64,000 nucleotides of DNA from Bacillota bacterium (GTDB taxonomy: Bacteria > Bacillota > SHA-98 > UBA4971): the NCBI GenBank assembly GCA_012516125.1, contig JAAYXB010000039.1, positions 27,069-91,068 on the forward strand, read 5' to 3'. A program made the position numbers and the translations under genes. Positions within the stretch are counted from its first letter, which is position 1. Each line of letters begins with the position of its first letter. Below the pieces are notes generated by a model. That model was not told where the DNA came from, ran no database searches, and saw nothing but the letters and a program-made list of their open reading frames with translations. Positions 9,250 to 19,325 of this stretch are shown here, in pieces.

Positions 9250-9915
9250 ATGATTCCTCAAACCGAAATGGTGCTGCGCCTTGTCCTGGCGGTGGTGTTC
9301 GGTGGACTTATCGGGTTGGAACGGGAGAGCCACAAGCGCCCCGCAGGGTTCAGGACACATATCCTTGTGTGCGTCGGCTCCGCGCTCGTCATGATGATCT
9401 CCCAGTATGCGTTCGTCGGCTTCACCCGGGTGATACAGTACGACCCCGGGCGGATCGCGGCTCAGGTTGTGAGCGGCATAGGATTCCTCGGTGCGGGAAC
9501 GATCCTCAGAGAAGGTGCGACCATCAAGGGCCTCACCACCGCGGCGAGCCTGTGGGTGGTGGCCGGCATCGGGCTTGCCGTCGGCACCGGCTTCTATCTC
9601 GCAGGCGCCATGACTTGCGGCATCGTGGTGGTCGTGCTCATCGCCCTGGACCGTTTCGAGCGCAGGTTCATCTACACGAAGCGAGACACCCTCTTCGTCC
9701 AGATGCAGGATCGGCCGGGCCAGCTCGGCGCCATCGCCACAGTGCTCGGCAAGTACGGCGTGAGCATCAAGGATGTGGAGATGGAGACCCTGGAGGCCGG
9801 GCATGAGGCATCCCTTCACCTTGCGCTCGAGGTGCCGTTCTCGGTGCGCAAGGACAGGCTCCTTGATGAGATAGCCGCGGTCGAGGGGGTATACCGGGTC
9901 GGATATGAGGAGTGA
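9250..9915 (+). CDS. MgtC/SapB family protein with C-terminal ACT-like domain
   Basis: LAVVFGGLIGLERESHKRPAGFRTHILVCVGSALVMM; IGFLGAGTILREG. Confidence 0.9.
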   Translation: MIPQTEMVLRLVLAVVFGGLIGLERESHKRPAGFRTHILVCVGSALVMMISQYAFVGFTRVIQYDPGRIAAQVVSGIGFLGAGTILREGATIKGLTTAASLWVVAGIGLAVGTGFYLAGAMTCGIVVVVLIALDRFERRFIYTKRDTLFVQMQDRPGQLGAIATVLGKYGVSIKDVEMETLEAGHEASLHLALEVPFSVRKDRLLDEIAAVEGVYRVGYEE

Positions 9916-9919
9916 TGGC

Positions 9920-10723
9920 ATGGCAGTGAGGATACTCGTGACAAACGACGACGGGATCCTGGCAGACGGCATTCGCGTTCTCGCTGCCGAGCTTGCCACA
10001 CTCGGAGAGGTTGTGGTGGTCGCTCCCGACAGGGAAAGGAGCGCCACGGGGCACGCCATCACGGTGCTCCGCCCTTTGAGGGTCGAGAAGGTTACCATTC
10101 CCGGGGTGAATGCCGAGGCCTGGGCCGTGGACGGGACGCCGTCGGACTGCGTGAAGCTGGCAGTCGAGGCGTTGCTCGAAAGGAGGCCCGATGTGGTCGT
10201 GTCGGGGATCAACCGAGGCCCCAACCTGGGCACTGATGTGCTCTATTCGGGCACGGTTTCGGCGGCGGTGGAGGGAGCGATCTGTGGGCTGCCTTCGATG
10301 GCGCTCTCGATAGCGGCCTTCGAGAACTGCAACTACGAGTTTTCGGCGAAGTTCGGGGCGAGGATGGTCTCGAAGGTGCTGGAGAAAGGCCTTCCCCCCG
10401 ACACACTCCTCAATATCAACGTGCCTTCAGTTGACGAGGAGGATATAGCCGGTGTCGCCATCACCAGACTCGGGGCGCGAAAGTGGAAGGACGTATTCGA
10501 CCGCAGAGTAGACCCCAGGGGGCGGACGTATTACTGGATGGCAGGGGACGTGGTGGATTGCGACGAAGATGAGGACACTGACGCAGTGGCGATACGAAAC
10601 AACCTCGTCTCAATCACCCCGATCCACCTCGACCTTACGAGGTACGACCTCATCGACGAGTTAAAGAAGTGGGGCATCGGCGTGACCTCTTCGCATTCTC
10701 CCGGCGGGCGGCATACTATATAG
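9920..10723 (+). CDS. surE: 5'/3'-nucleotidase SurE
   Basis: ILVTNDDGILADGIRVLA, APDRERSATGHAIT, SGINRGPNLGTDVLYSGTVSAA. Confidence 0.95.
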   Translation: MAVRILVTNDDGILADGIRVLAAELATLGEVVVVAPDRERSATGHAITVLRPLRVEKVTIPGVNAEAWAVDGTPSDCVKLAVEALLERRPDVVVSGINRGPNLGTDVLYSGTVSAAVEGAICGLPSMALSIAAFENCNYEFSAKFGARMVSKVLEKGLPPDTLLNINVPSVDEEDIAGVAITRLGARKWKDVFDRRVDPRGRTYYWMAGDVVDCDEDEDTDAVAIRNNLVSITPIHLDLTRYDLIDELKKWGIGVTSSHSPGGRHTI

Positions 10724-10747
10724 AAGAGTCGCTTCCCGACCGGGGGT

Positions 10748-10969
10748 ATGACCGTGGGTCTTGCCTGGATGCTGAGGTGTGCGGCCATTCTCTCCCTCGT
10801 CATCATCCTCGAGATGGCCTGGGTAATCTACGCCCACAGATCCCAGGCGCTGCCGCGCGAGGTCATGTCGGTCGCGGTTGGCGTCGTGGCCGCAACTGCC
10901 GTCCTGTATGTGGCCTTGCTATCGTTCATTGCGGTGAGGGTGATGGCACCGCTGATATACGGCCTGTGA
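10748..10969 (+). CDS. Small membrane protein of unknown function
   Basis: 73-aa ORF with two hydrophobic segments between surE and ddl. Confidence 0.5.
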   Translation: MTVGLAWMLRCAAILSLVIILEMAWVIYAHRSQALPREVMSVAVGVVAATAVLYVALLSFIAVRVMAPLIYGL

Positions 10970-11070
10970 ACGTTCCGGTTGCAGCCCCGCATAGAAAGGC
11001 GCATGGAAAGGAGAGGAAGCGCGCCCGCGCTCGCGCGCGGCGGGCGGCCAGGGCGCGCCCGGTCACGACC

Positions 11071-12018
11071 ATGAAGAGAAGAGTTGCCCTGGTACAGGGC
11101 GGGAAATCCGCCGAGAGAGAGATATCGTTGCGCACCGGAGAGCAGGTGGGCGTTGCGCTGAGGCGCAAGGGCCACGAGGTGATCGCCCTCGACCTCGATG
11201 ACGGGCTCGTCCCGGCCCTCCAGAGAGAAAAGCCTGATGTGGTCTTCATCGCGCTTCACGGCAGGTACGGTGAGGACGGCTGCCTGCAGGGACTTCTCGA
11301 GATACTGGGCATCCCTTACGTCGGGTCTGGGGTCCTCGCCAGCGCGCTCGCCATGGACAAGATCATGTCCAAGAAACTCTTCCGGCTGGAAGGGCTTACC
11401 TGCCCTCGCAGCATTACCGTGATAAGAGATGGTCTTGACCGGATCGACGAGGGCAAACTTGTCCAGACGGTTGAAGAAGCCCTGGGGTTTCCGGCCATCG
11501 TGAAGCCCAACAGGGAGGGGTCCACGATCGGGCTTACCCTCGTAAGGGAGCCGGGCAGCCTTTGGGACGCCCTCGCCCGCGCCTTCGAGTACGATCCGGA
11601 GGCACTGGTGGAGGAGTACGTCGAGGGAACCGAAATCACCGTGGGCGTCCTTGGCAACCGTGAGCCGTGGGCCCTTCCGGTGATCGAGATCGTGTCCGCC
11701 ACCGGCCTCTATGACTATAAGGCTAAGTACACAAAGGGTATGAGCGAGCACATCATCCCCGCTCGCGTGGCGCAGGACACGTATAAGGCGGCGCAGGACG
11801 CCGCCGTGAGGGCCCACAAGGCCCTCGGCTGCCGGGGCATGTCCCGCGCGGACTTCATCGTCGGGCCGGGCGGCGTGCCGTACATCCTCGAGGTGAACAC
11901 CATCCCCGGAATGACCGAGACGAGCCTTCTTCCAGATGCCGCCAGGGCGGCGGGCATTGAATTCCCTGACCTTGTTGACATGCTCATCGACTTCGCCCTT
12001 GAGCCTGCCACTAAGTGA
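11071..12018 (+). CDS. ddl: D-alanine--D-alanine ligase
   Basis: QGGKSAEREISLRTG, ALHGRYGEDG, KPNREGSTIGLT, EVNTIPGMTETSLLP; stop codon lies in repeat copy C. Confidence 0.95.
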   Translation: MKRRVALVQGGKSAEREISLRTGEQVGVALRRKGHEVIALDLDDGLVPALQREKPDVVFIALHGRYGEDGCLQGLLEILGIPYVGSGVLASALAMDKIMSKKLFRLEGLTCPRSITVIRDGLDRIDEGKLVQTVEEALGFPAIVKPNREGSTIGLTLVREPGSLWDALARAFEYDPEALVEEYVEGTEITVGVLGNREPWALPVIEIVSATGLYDYKAKYTKGMSEHIIPARVAQDTYKAAQDAAVRAHKALGCRGMSRADFIVGPGGVPYILEVNTIPGMTETSLLPDAARAAGIEFPDLVDMLIDFALEPATK

Positions 12019-12135
12019 GAGTGCAGGAATGCCCCCGACCTTTGGGAGGGGTTGCCGGTGTTGCACTCTCTCTTTGAGTCACCGGCAACCCCCAGATGTT
12101 GGCAAGGTCGGACCAACTAACGAACCCTCACTTAG
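12011..12135 (+). repeat. Dispersed nested inverted repeat, short form, copy C (core inverted relative to copy H)
   Basis: ctaagtgagagtgc...GTTGCCGGTG-TTGCACTCTCTCTTTGAGT-CACCGGCAAC...ccctcacttag. Confidence 0.95.
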
Positions 12136-12205
12136 CGCCGCGCTCGGTACAAAGTATTTCTGAATCACGGCGAGAGAACAGCACGGCTTTCATCACCTTC
12201 GGTAT

Positions 12206-12236
12206 GGGCCCCACGAAAAAAGTGGGGGCCTGTTTT
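12206..12236 (+). terminator. Rho-independent-like terminator
   Basis: GGGCCCCAC-GAAAAAA-GTGGGGGCC followed by TGTTTT. Confidence 0.6.
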
Positions 12237-12840
12237 CCGTTTCCAGCAGGAGATTCCAGCAGCGCGTCGAATCACTTCCTTAAGTTCGTTCATACATGCT
12301 AGAAAGCTCGGGCGGATCGGATGACGGCGGCGAAGCGTCTGCCTCGCACCTTGCCCTGTGTACAGGGTTGCCCAGTCGTCCGTCCAGACGGGCATCGCGC
12401 CGGTTGCCGGCGTGCGAGCGTGTGTGCGCCCGCGGCGAGCCTTGAGCACGCCCCTTTCCGCGTCTCTGGGCCTGCGGATATCCTGGCTCCGTGGCTATGC
12501 GGAGGTGCGGAGGGAGTTCTGCTGCCAGGTTCATTCAGCCACACAAGAAAGGAAGGCGCAAGTCGCGTGTGCGTGGGCCGGCAGCATCTGAGCTCCTGGG
12601 CATGTGGTCGAACGGGCCGGGGCGGTGCCGCTGCGAGGCGCGGAGGGGTGCCGGGAAACAGGAGAGGGGGGTGAGCGGCTGCCGGAATGGCGCTCGGCAA
12701 GCGCGCGGCTGTCCCGGACCTTAGTCGGTCAGGAAAGCTACCGGGAAAGGTCCTGGAGAGCCTGACAACCGGTCATGGGGCATCGTTGGAAAAGTTCCAG
12801 TGCGGAAGTCTCCATGCGAATCCAGAAGGAGGTTCTCAAG

Positions 12841-14097
12841 GTGCGTAAAGCCATCCTGATCGCTCTGTGCATGGTTGTGCTCGTCGCCGCCTGCGGCCTT
12901 GGAGTGTCCGCAAAGGAGACACTCAACGTCATCTACATGGCTCAGGCGGGGTACCAGCCCGATGACATCCGTGACATGGCCGACCTCTTCGAGTTCCTGA
13001 CGGACACCAAGGTCAACATCACCTTCGTGAAGTACGACGAGCAGCACGAGAAGATCGTCGCCTCTGCCGTGGCACCCGTGGCCACGTACGACGTCATACT
13101 CCTCGACCTCATCTGGACTGCGGAATTCGCTTCGAAGAAGATGGTTGTGCCCCTCGATGACAAGATCACACCTGAGATGCGGAAGGACATAGCCCCGGCC
13201 ATTATGGACGCCTTCGTGTTTGACGGCAAGACGTGGGCCATGCCGTTCCTCGCCAACTTCCAGTTGTTCTTCTATAACGCCGACATGATCAAGAAGGCAG
13301 GCTTCGGCGGCCCGCCGAAGACCCTTGAAGAAATGGTCGAGCAGATGAAGGCCATGAAGGCCAAGAACATCGTCAAGTACCCCTGGACCGACTCATGGAA
13401 CCAGAAAGAGGGCCTTGTCTGCGAGTACGTGTGGCTCACCGGGGCGTTTGGCGGCGACACGTTCGATGCCAGCGGCAAGCCTATCTTCAACGAGGGCCCC
13501 GGCGTCAAGGCGCTTGAGTTCATGGTGAGCCTTCTCAAGGAGGGTCTCGCCAACCCGAAGTGCCTGACCAACGACGAGACCGCGGCGAAGGACGACTTCA
13601 TCTCGGGCAACGCTGCCTTTACCACGAACTGGACGTTCCAGTACGCCCTGATGAACGACCCGGCGGTGTCGAAGGTCGTCGGCGCAGGCGAGATGGGGCT
13701 CATCCCGGTATCCAGTACCGTGGCTGACAAGAAGAAGACGGCGTCTGTCAGTGGCTTCCAGGGTGCTGCTATCATGGCCAACTCCCGTAAGAAGGATCTG
13801 GCCTGGAAGTACGTGAAGTTTATAACGAGCCCGCTGGTGCAGAGGTCCTATCTGCAGGAGATGCCTGTGTGGACTTCGGTCCAGAAGAGCGCGTACGCTA
13901 ACATGATGGACGAGACGATGGCGGTTAAGAGCGAACAGATCGCTGCCGTGCACCACAGGCCGAAGGTGCCGCCGTATCCCGAGGTGTCCTCCATCCTGCA
14001 GAGGTACATCCACCTGGCGCTCCAGATGAAGATGGAGCCGAAGGCGGCGCTGGATAAGGCAGCCGAGGAGATCAAGGCCGTGCTGGCGAAGAAGTAG
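12841..14097 (+). CDS. Carbohydrate ABC transporter substrate-binding protein (paralog 1)
   Basis: Signal peptide, SBP_bac_1-like fold; GTG start after AAGGAGGT. Confidence 0.88.
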   Translation: MRKAILIALCMVVLVAACGLGVSAKETLNVIYMAQAGYQPDDIRDMADLFEFLTDTKVNITFVKYDEQHEKIVASAVAPVATYDVILLDLIWTAEFASKKMVVPLDDKITPEMRKDIAPAIMDAFVFDGKTWAMPFLANFQLFFYNADMIKKAGFGGPPKTLEEMVEQMKAMKAKNIVKYPWTDSWNQKEGLVCEYVWLTGAFGGDTFDASGKPIFNEGPGVKALEFMVSLLKEGLANPKCLTNDETAAKDDFISGNAAFTTNWTFQYALMNDPAVSKVVGAGEMGLIPVSSTVADKKKTASVSGFQGAAIMANSRKKDLAWKYVKFITSPLVQRSYLQEMPVWTSVQKSAYANMMDETMAVKSEQIAAVHHRPKVPPYPEVSSILQRYIHLALQMKMEPKAALDKAAEEIKAVLAKK

Positions 14098-14103
14098 GCG
14101 CTT

Positions 14104-14302
14104 CTAAGTGGGGGTGCAAAAATGCTTCCGACTTTTGGGAGGGGTTGCCGGTGATTGCACGAGGGGTGTCAAAATCCGGCCACTGGCCTGACCGGCCGGA
14201 TTTTGGCGAAGCGCGCCCCGCTTGGGGCGCCGTCCCCGAGCGCAACACCGGCAACCCGGCAACTACTGGGAATTGGGCAAGGACCAACGCACCCTCACTT
14301 AG
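14104..14302 (+). repeat. Dispersed nested inverted repeat, long form, copy D
   Basis: Near-identical to copy A including both inner hairpins. Confidence 0.95.
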
Positions 14303-14344
14303 CGGCCGTGCGCGAGGGCCGCGGCAGCAGATGGCGCGGCCCTC

Positions 14345-14416
14345 AGTCTCTCTTTGAGTCACCGGCAACCCACCAGATGGTGGCAAACGGGGAGGAACTG
14401 ACGAACCTTCACCTCG
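14345..14416 (+). repeat. Right half of short-form repeat, copy E
   Basis: agtctctctttgagtcaccggcaacccaccagatggtggcaaacggggaggaactgacgaaccttcacctcg matches the right half of copy C. Confidence 0.8.
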
Positions 14417-14453
14417 CGCGAGTTGGGAAGGGGTTCCACGGGGGTAACGCGAG

Positions 14454-15404
14454 ATGTCTTTACGAAGACGTGATTCCGACGGAAGAAGGCTGGCATGGGG
14501 GCTGCTTGCCCCTAGCACCGCCCTGATAGTCGCCGTGGTCATCGGTCCCCTCCTCTTCGCGCTCTACCTCAGCTTTCAGGAGGCAGAGCCGACGGTGGGC
14601 GGGATAAACATGAGGTTCGTCGGGCTTGCCAATTACGTGCACTACTTCGTCCGTTCGGACCTCTTCTGGCCGGCGGTGCGCGTGACGATCTACTTTACCG
14701 TGGTCTCTCTCGTCATCGAGCTTGTGCTTGGGATCGCCATGGCGCTGGTGCTGAACGAGAAGTTCGCAGGCAGGTCGTTCGTGCGCGCGATCATTTTGCT
14801 CCCATGGGCCGTTCCCACCGTGGTGAACGCGCGAATGTGGGAGTGGATATTCGCGGGTTCCAAGTTCGGCGCGCTGAACGGGCTCATGAAGGTGCTTCAC
14901 GTGTTCCCGCCGACCTACGACCGGGTCTGGCTGGGGTTTGACGTGCCGTTTGAGGGCGTTCCGATACTGGGGCCTTTCTTGAAGTGGATGGGCGTCACGC
15001 GAGCGCTCAACATGATTATTCTCGCCGATACGTGGAAGGTGACGCCGCTCGTGGTGCTTCTCGTGTTGGCAGGCCTGCAAACGATTCCCGACAGTTTGTA
15101 TGAAGCGGCCACGGTGGACGGTGCGGGCTTCTGGCGGAAGCTCACTCACATAACGCTGCCGCTGCTCAAGCCGGTGCTCCTCGTCATCCTGGTGCTGCGC
15201 ACCATGGAGCTTTTCCGTGTGTTTGACATCATTTACATCATAATGCAGTATTCCATCAGAGTGCTGGGCGTGCTCACCTATGAAGTAGGCATGAAGTTCC
15301 TGCATTTCGGCAGCGGTGCGGCGCTGTCGTTCCTGGTGGCCCTGTTCATACTCGGGCTCGCTCTCATATACATTCGCCTCTTTTACACGGAGGAAGGTTA
15401 CTAG
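14454..15404 (+). CDS. Carbohydrate ABC transporter permease (MalF/UgpA-like)
   Basis: Multiple TM helices; binding-protein-dependent permease EAATVDGAGFWRKLTHITLPLLKP. Confidence 0.9.
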   Translation: MSLRRRDSDGRRLAWGLLAPSTALIVAVVIGPLLFALYLSFQEAEPTVGGINMRFVGLANYVHYFVRSDLFWPAVRVTIYFTVVSLVIELVLGIAMALVLNEKFAGRSFVRAIILLPWAVPTVVNARMWEWIFAGSKFGALNGLMKVLHVFPPTYDRVWLGFDVPFEGVPILGPFLKWMGVTRALNMIILADTWKVTPLVVLLVLAGLQTIPDSLYEAATVDGAGFWRKLTHITLPLLKPVLLVILVLRTMELFRVFDIIYIIMQYSIRVLGVLTYEVGMKFLHFGSGAALSFLVALFILGLALIYIRLFYTEEGY

Positions 15405-15471
15405 AGCCGAGACCGTCTGTGCCACGATGCGGTCGGGCGGGCCTGGATAGACGAAACCCGGGGGGATCGAT

Positions 15472-16377
15472 GTGAACTTCCCGCGAAGGAAAGGCAAAAT
15501 GCTGCTCTGGCTGCGGCGCGCGGCGCTTTACCTCGCGGTAGCGTCCATTGTGGTCTGGACGCTGGCGCCCGTTGCGTGGCTCGCTATCTCAAGTATCACG
15601 CCTTACAACGAGCTCATATCCGACCGGGCGACCCACTGGCTTCCTCGCCACCCGACCTTCGCGAACTTCAAGGTCATGTTCAACCTTTCGAGCGAGGTCG
15701 GCGAGCGGTTCGTGTACGCCATCCGAAACAGCATGATCGTGGCAAGCTCCGTGACCGCGATATGCCTCGTGGCCGGCACGCTCGCAGCGTATGCCCTGGC
15801 GCGGCTGCCCGTGAGGGGGAAGAAGGCCCTCGTGCTGTCCCTCATGTCCATAAGGATGCTTCCGACCATCGCTCTTGTGATACCGTTTTTCGTGATCGTA
15901 TCGTACATCGACTACGGGTTCATGGGCATTGGGTCTTCGTTCCACCTCTTCGATACAAAGCTCAACCTTGTCATTCTCTACACCACCTTTATCCTGGGGT
16001 TCGTCATCTGGATTATGCGGGGCTTTTTCCTCACAATCCCGATGGAGCTGGAGGAGGCCGCCCGCATCGACGGATGCACGAGGCTGCAGGCGCTCCGTCA
16101 CGTCGTGCTGCCGCTTTGCGCGCCGGGCCTGGTGGCCACCGGCATACTCTCCTTCCTGCTGGCCTGGGACGAGTTCCTCCTGGCCCTCATTTTCACCAGG
16201 TCCAACAACGCTATCACGTTGCCCCTTTTCATCGCAGAGCTGGGGAGCCAGTACATAACCGCCTATGATCAGATATCCGCAGCAGGGATCATGGCTGCGA
16301 TTCCGCCCGTGGTCCTGGCCCTTCTCTTCCAGAGGTTCATCGTACAGGGACTGACATCAGGGAGCGTGAAGGGATGA
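15472..16377 (+). CDS. Carbohydrate ABC transporter permease (MalG/UgpE-like)
   Basis: EAARIDGCTRLQALRHVVLPLCAPG EAA loop, six TM helices. Confidence 0.9.
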   Translation: MNFPRRKGKMLLWLRRAALYLAVASIVVWTLAPVAWLAISSITPYNELISDRATHWLPRHPTFANFKVMFNLSSEVGERFVYAIRNSMIVASSVTAICLVAGTLAAYALARLPVRGKKALVLSLMSIRMLPTIALVIPFFVIVSYIDYGFMGIGSSFHLFDTKLNLVILYTTFILGFVIWIMRGFFLTIPMELEEAARIDGCTRLQALRHVVLPLCAPGLVATGILSFLLAWDEFLLALIFTRSNNAITLPLFIAELGSQYITAYDQISAAGIMAAIPPVVLALLFQRFIVQGLTSGSVKG

Positions 16378-16379
16378 CC

Positions 16380-16493
16380 CTCGTTAGTTCCTCACACTTT
16401 GTCAGCATCTGGGGGTCGCCGGTGTTGCACACTCTCTCTCTTTGAGTCACCGGCAACCCCAAAAGCCGGAAGCATTCCTGCACTCTCATTTAG
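16380..16493 (-). repeat. Dispersed nested inverted repeat, short form, copy F (reverse orientation)
   Basis: Reverse complement reads ctaaatgagagtgcaggaatgcttccggcttttggggttgccggtgactcaaagagagagagtgtgcaacaccggcgaccccc. Confidence 0.85.
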
Positions 16494-16592
16494 GGGTCGT
16501 ACCTGTGTTTGGGGTAGGGCTTGTGACCCTTCAGGCCTGCCGCATCGCATCCTGTGCGGGTTTTCTGAAGGACTTTTGCTCCTGTACGAAGA

Positions 16593-17951
16593 ATGTATTA
16601 TCACCGTCAGGTCTCCAACACGGGCGGTGGACGAGGTTTCGGCTCACCGTGGCCCGCGGAGGAAAAGCCGCCGGAGGAAAGGAGCGCAAGGGCGTTGGCA
16701 GGGATCTCTCGCCTTCGGGCCTGGACGGTTCCAAAAGGCAACCAGAAGCTCGTAAAAACCATCAATCGCAATATCGTGCTGAATATCGTCAGACAGCACG
16801 GGCCCATCTCGCGCGCCGACGCCGCCAGGATGAGCCAGCTTTACCCGGCCACGGTCTCATCCATCGTGAACGAGCTCATCGCCGAGGGATTCGTTCGCGA
16901 AGTAGGGCTCGGCGACTCTACCGGCGGCAGGCAGCCGGTAATGCTCGAGCTGAACCGCGGGGTCTATGTGGCGTGCGGCGCATCCATAGAGGTGGGGCGG
17001 GTACGGGTGTGCCTCACAGACCTGGATGCCCGGGTGCTCGCCAGGGCCGAGCGGCCTCTCTCGTGGCAGGAGGGTCCGCGCAAGAGCCTCCCCGCTATCG
17101 CCTCCGCCATTCGCGAGATCATCGAGTCGGGCCGGGTGCCGCCCGAGAAGGTCCTCGGCATCGGCGTGGTTTACCCGGGGCCGGTCGACACATCCACAGG
17201 AGCCATCCAGGCGTCGCCGCACATGCCTGGATGGGGCGGGTTCTCCCTCAGGGCGGCTCTGGAGGACGAGCTCGATCACGAAGTGCTTGTGGATAACGAC
17301 GCAAACGCTGCTGCCTGGGGTGAGAAGTGGTTTGGCGCGGCAAAGGGGCACTCCAGCTTCCTCTACGTCATGGCCGACTACGGCCTCGGGGGCGGGATAG
17401 TCATCGACGACAGGCTCTATCGGGGGCGCAACGATGGGGCTGGCGAGATCGGCCACATGACCGTGGACATTGACGGCCCGCAGTGCAAGTGCGGCAATTT
17501 CGGGTGCCTTGATGTCATGGCATCGGGTACCGCCATCGCCCGAAAGATGATAAGCGACATCAAGCGGGGCGCCGAGACGCTGTGCAGAGACCTCGTGGGC
17601 GGGGACATCGAGGCCATCACTATGGACACCGTGCTTGAGGCCGCGGCAATGGGGGACCCACACGCCCGGGCGATAGTCGAGGAGAGCGGCCGGTACGTCG
17701 GCATCGGCCTCGCCAACCTCGTCAACTGCTTCAACCCTGAGCTTATCGTCCTTGGGGGGCAGCTTGCCCTCCGCAGCAGCCTGTTCTTCACAAGCGCCAG
17801 GGAGACCGCGAGACGCCGCGCCTGGCCTGTTCTGGGCAAGGATCTCGACGTGGTTCTCTCGGCGCTCGGGCACGACGCGTGCGTCATCGGTGCGGCGAGC
17901 CTGGTGCTGACGAAGGTGTTCGAGTCGCCGAGCATCAGGGCGTACGCTTGA
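16593..17951 (+). CDS. ROK family transcriptional regulator (XylR/NagC-like); start uncertain
   Basis: wHTH NIVLNIVRQHGPISRADAARMSQLYPATVSSIVNELIAEGFV plus ROK domain; CKCGNFGCLD zinc motif. Confidence 0.88.
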   Translation: MYYHRQVSNTGGGRGFGSPWPAEEKPPEERSARALAGISRLRAWTVPKGNQKLVKTINRNIVLNIVRQHGPISRADAARMSQLYPATVSSIVNELIAEGFVREVGLGDSTGGRQPVMLELNRGVYVACGASIEVGRVRVCLTDLDARVLARAERPLSWQEGPRKSLPAIASAIREIIESGRVPPEKVLGIGVVYPGPVDTSTGAIQASPHMPGWGGFSLRAALEDELDHEVLVDNDANAAAWGEKWFGAAKGHSSFLYVMADYGLGGGIVIDDRLYRGRNDGAGEIGHMTVDIDGPQCKCGNFGCLDVMASGTAIARKMISDIKRGAETLCRDLVGGDIEAITMDTVLEAAAMGDPHARAIVEESGRYVGIGLANLVNCFNPELIVLGGQLALRSSLFFTSARETARRRAWPVLGKDLDVVLSALGHDACVIGAASLVLTKVFESPSIRAYA

Positions 17952-17959
17952 GGGCATCT

Positions 17960-18010
17960 CTAAGTGAGGGTGCGGGGATTCTCTCGATTTTGGGCGGGGT
18001 TGCCGGTGAC
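17960..18010 (+). repeat. Left half-element, copy L
   Basis: ctaagtgagggtgcggggattctctcgattttgggcggggttgccggtgac. Confidence 0.8.
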
Positions 18011-18059
18011 CCGGACAGAAAGTTCTGTGAAGAATCGCTGGGCCCGCGCGAGGGTTCCG

Positions 18060-19325
18060 ATGCGCGCCGCCGGTCTCGTCCTCGCGGCCATCCTCCTTGT
18101 TGCCTCCGTCGGCGTGTGGTCCTTACGTGTTGCGGCCGGTTCTCAGGTGAGGCTGAACGTGATCTACATGGCCCAGGCAGGCTACCAGCCCGAGCACTTC
18201 GAGGAGATGACGCGGGAGTTCACGAAGGAGACCGGTATCGATGTCGCGGTCAACTTCGTTCGCTACGACGAGGAGTATCAGAAGATCGTCACATCCGCCA
18301 CATCGCCTGTGGCCACGTACGACGTGGTGCTGGTGGATCTCATCTGGGTCGCGGAGTTCGCGGAGAAAGGCTACGTGGTCCCGCTTGACCAGGGCCTTGC
18401 CGCTAAGGCGAGGCAGGACATCTCTCCCACCATCCTCAACGCCTTCGAGCACCGTGGCCGAATCTGGGCCATGCCCTTCCTGGCGAACCTCCATTTTCTC
18501 TTTTACAACGCGGACATGCTGGGGCGTGCCGGTTTCGGCGCGCCGCCGGGGACCGTCGAAGAGATGGAAGCCCAGATGCGGGAACTAAAGCGCAAGGGAA
18601 TAATCGAGTATCCCATGATCGCCTCGTGGAACCAGAAGGAGGGTCTCGTCTGCGAATACGTATGGCTCGTCGGGGCGTACGGCGGCGATATCTTTGACTT
18701 GCGCGGCGAGCCGGTCTTCAATCGGGGACCGGGGGTGCTCGCCCTCGAAGCGATGGTGCGGTGGGTGCGGGAGGGCCTTGTGAACCCGCTTGCTCTCACC
18801 GCGGACGAGCTTGTGGCGAAGGATGTCTTCATCGCCGGCAGGGCGGCGTTCGTGCCCAACTGGACGTTTCTGTGCGGCCTTATGAACGACCCCGCTGTTT
18901 CGCACATCGCCGGCAAGGCCAGGATGGCACTGCTGCCGGTGGCGCGGGCGGTGCGCGATAAGTCCGGCCGGGTCTCGTCATCCGTCAGCGGGTTCCAGGG
19001 GCTTGCCGTGATGGCCAACTCTTCCCATAAGCAGGAGGCGTGGAGGTACGTCGAGTTCATGACAAGCCCTGCGGTCCAGGGCAGGTTCCTGGAGGAGGTG
19101 CCGGTGTGGACCTCCCTTCAGATGAGCCCTGATGCCCGGGCGAAAGACCCGTCACTCGATATCAAGCTGGAGCAGATGCGGTGGCTGCACCACCGCCCCA
19201 AGCTCGCTAGATACCAGGAGATTTCCGCGATCATGCAGAGGTTCATCCACGCCGCGCTCGAGGGAACGATGTCGCCACAAGAGGCGCTGGACGCGGCGGT
19301 GGAGAGGATACACCGCCTGCCCTAG
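18060..19325 (+). CDS. Carbohydrate ABC transporter substrate-binding protein (paralog 2)
   Basis: Colinear similarity to 12841-14097 (LNVIYMAQAGYQP, SWNQKEGLVCEYVWLVGAYGGD, LMNDPAVS). Confidence 0.87.
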   Translation: MRAAGLVLAAILLVASVGVWSLRVAAGSQVRLNVIYMAQAGYQPEHFEEMTREFTKETGIDVAVNFVRYDEEYQKIVTSATSPVATYDVVLVDLIWVAEFAEKGYVVPLDQGLAAKARQDISPTILNAFEHRGRIWAMPFLANLHFLFYNADMLGRAGFGAPPGTVEEMEAQMRELKRKGIIEYPMIASWNQKEGLVCEYVWLVGAYGGDIFDLRGEPVFNRGPGVLALEAMVRWVREGLVNPLALTADELVAKDVFIAGRAAFVPNWTFLCGLMNDPAVSHIAGKARMALLPVARAVRDKSGRVSSSVSGFQGLAVMANSSHKQEAWRYVEFMTSPAVQGRFLEEVPVWTSLQMSPDARAKDPSLDIKLEQMRWLHHRPKLARYQEISAIMQRFIHAALEGTMSPQEALDAAVERIHRLP

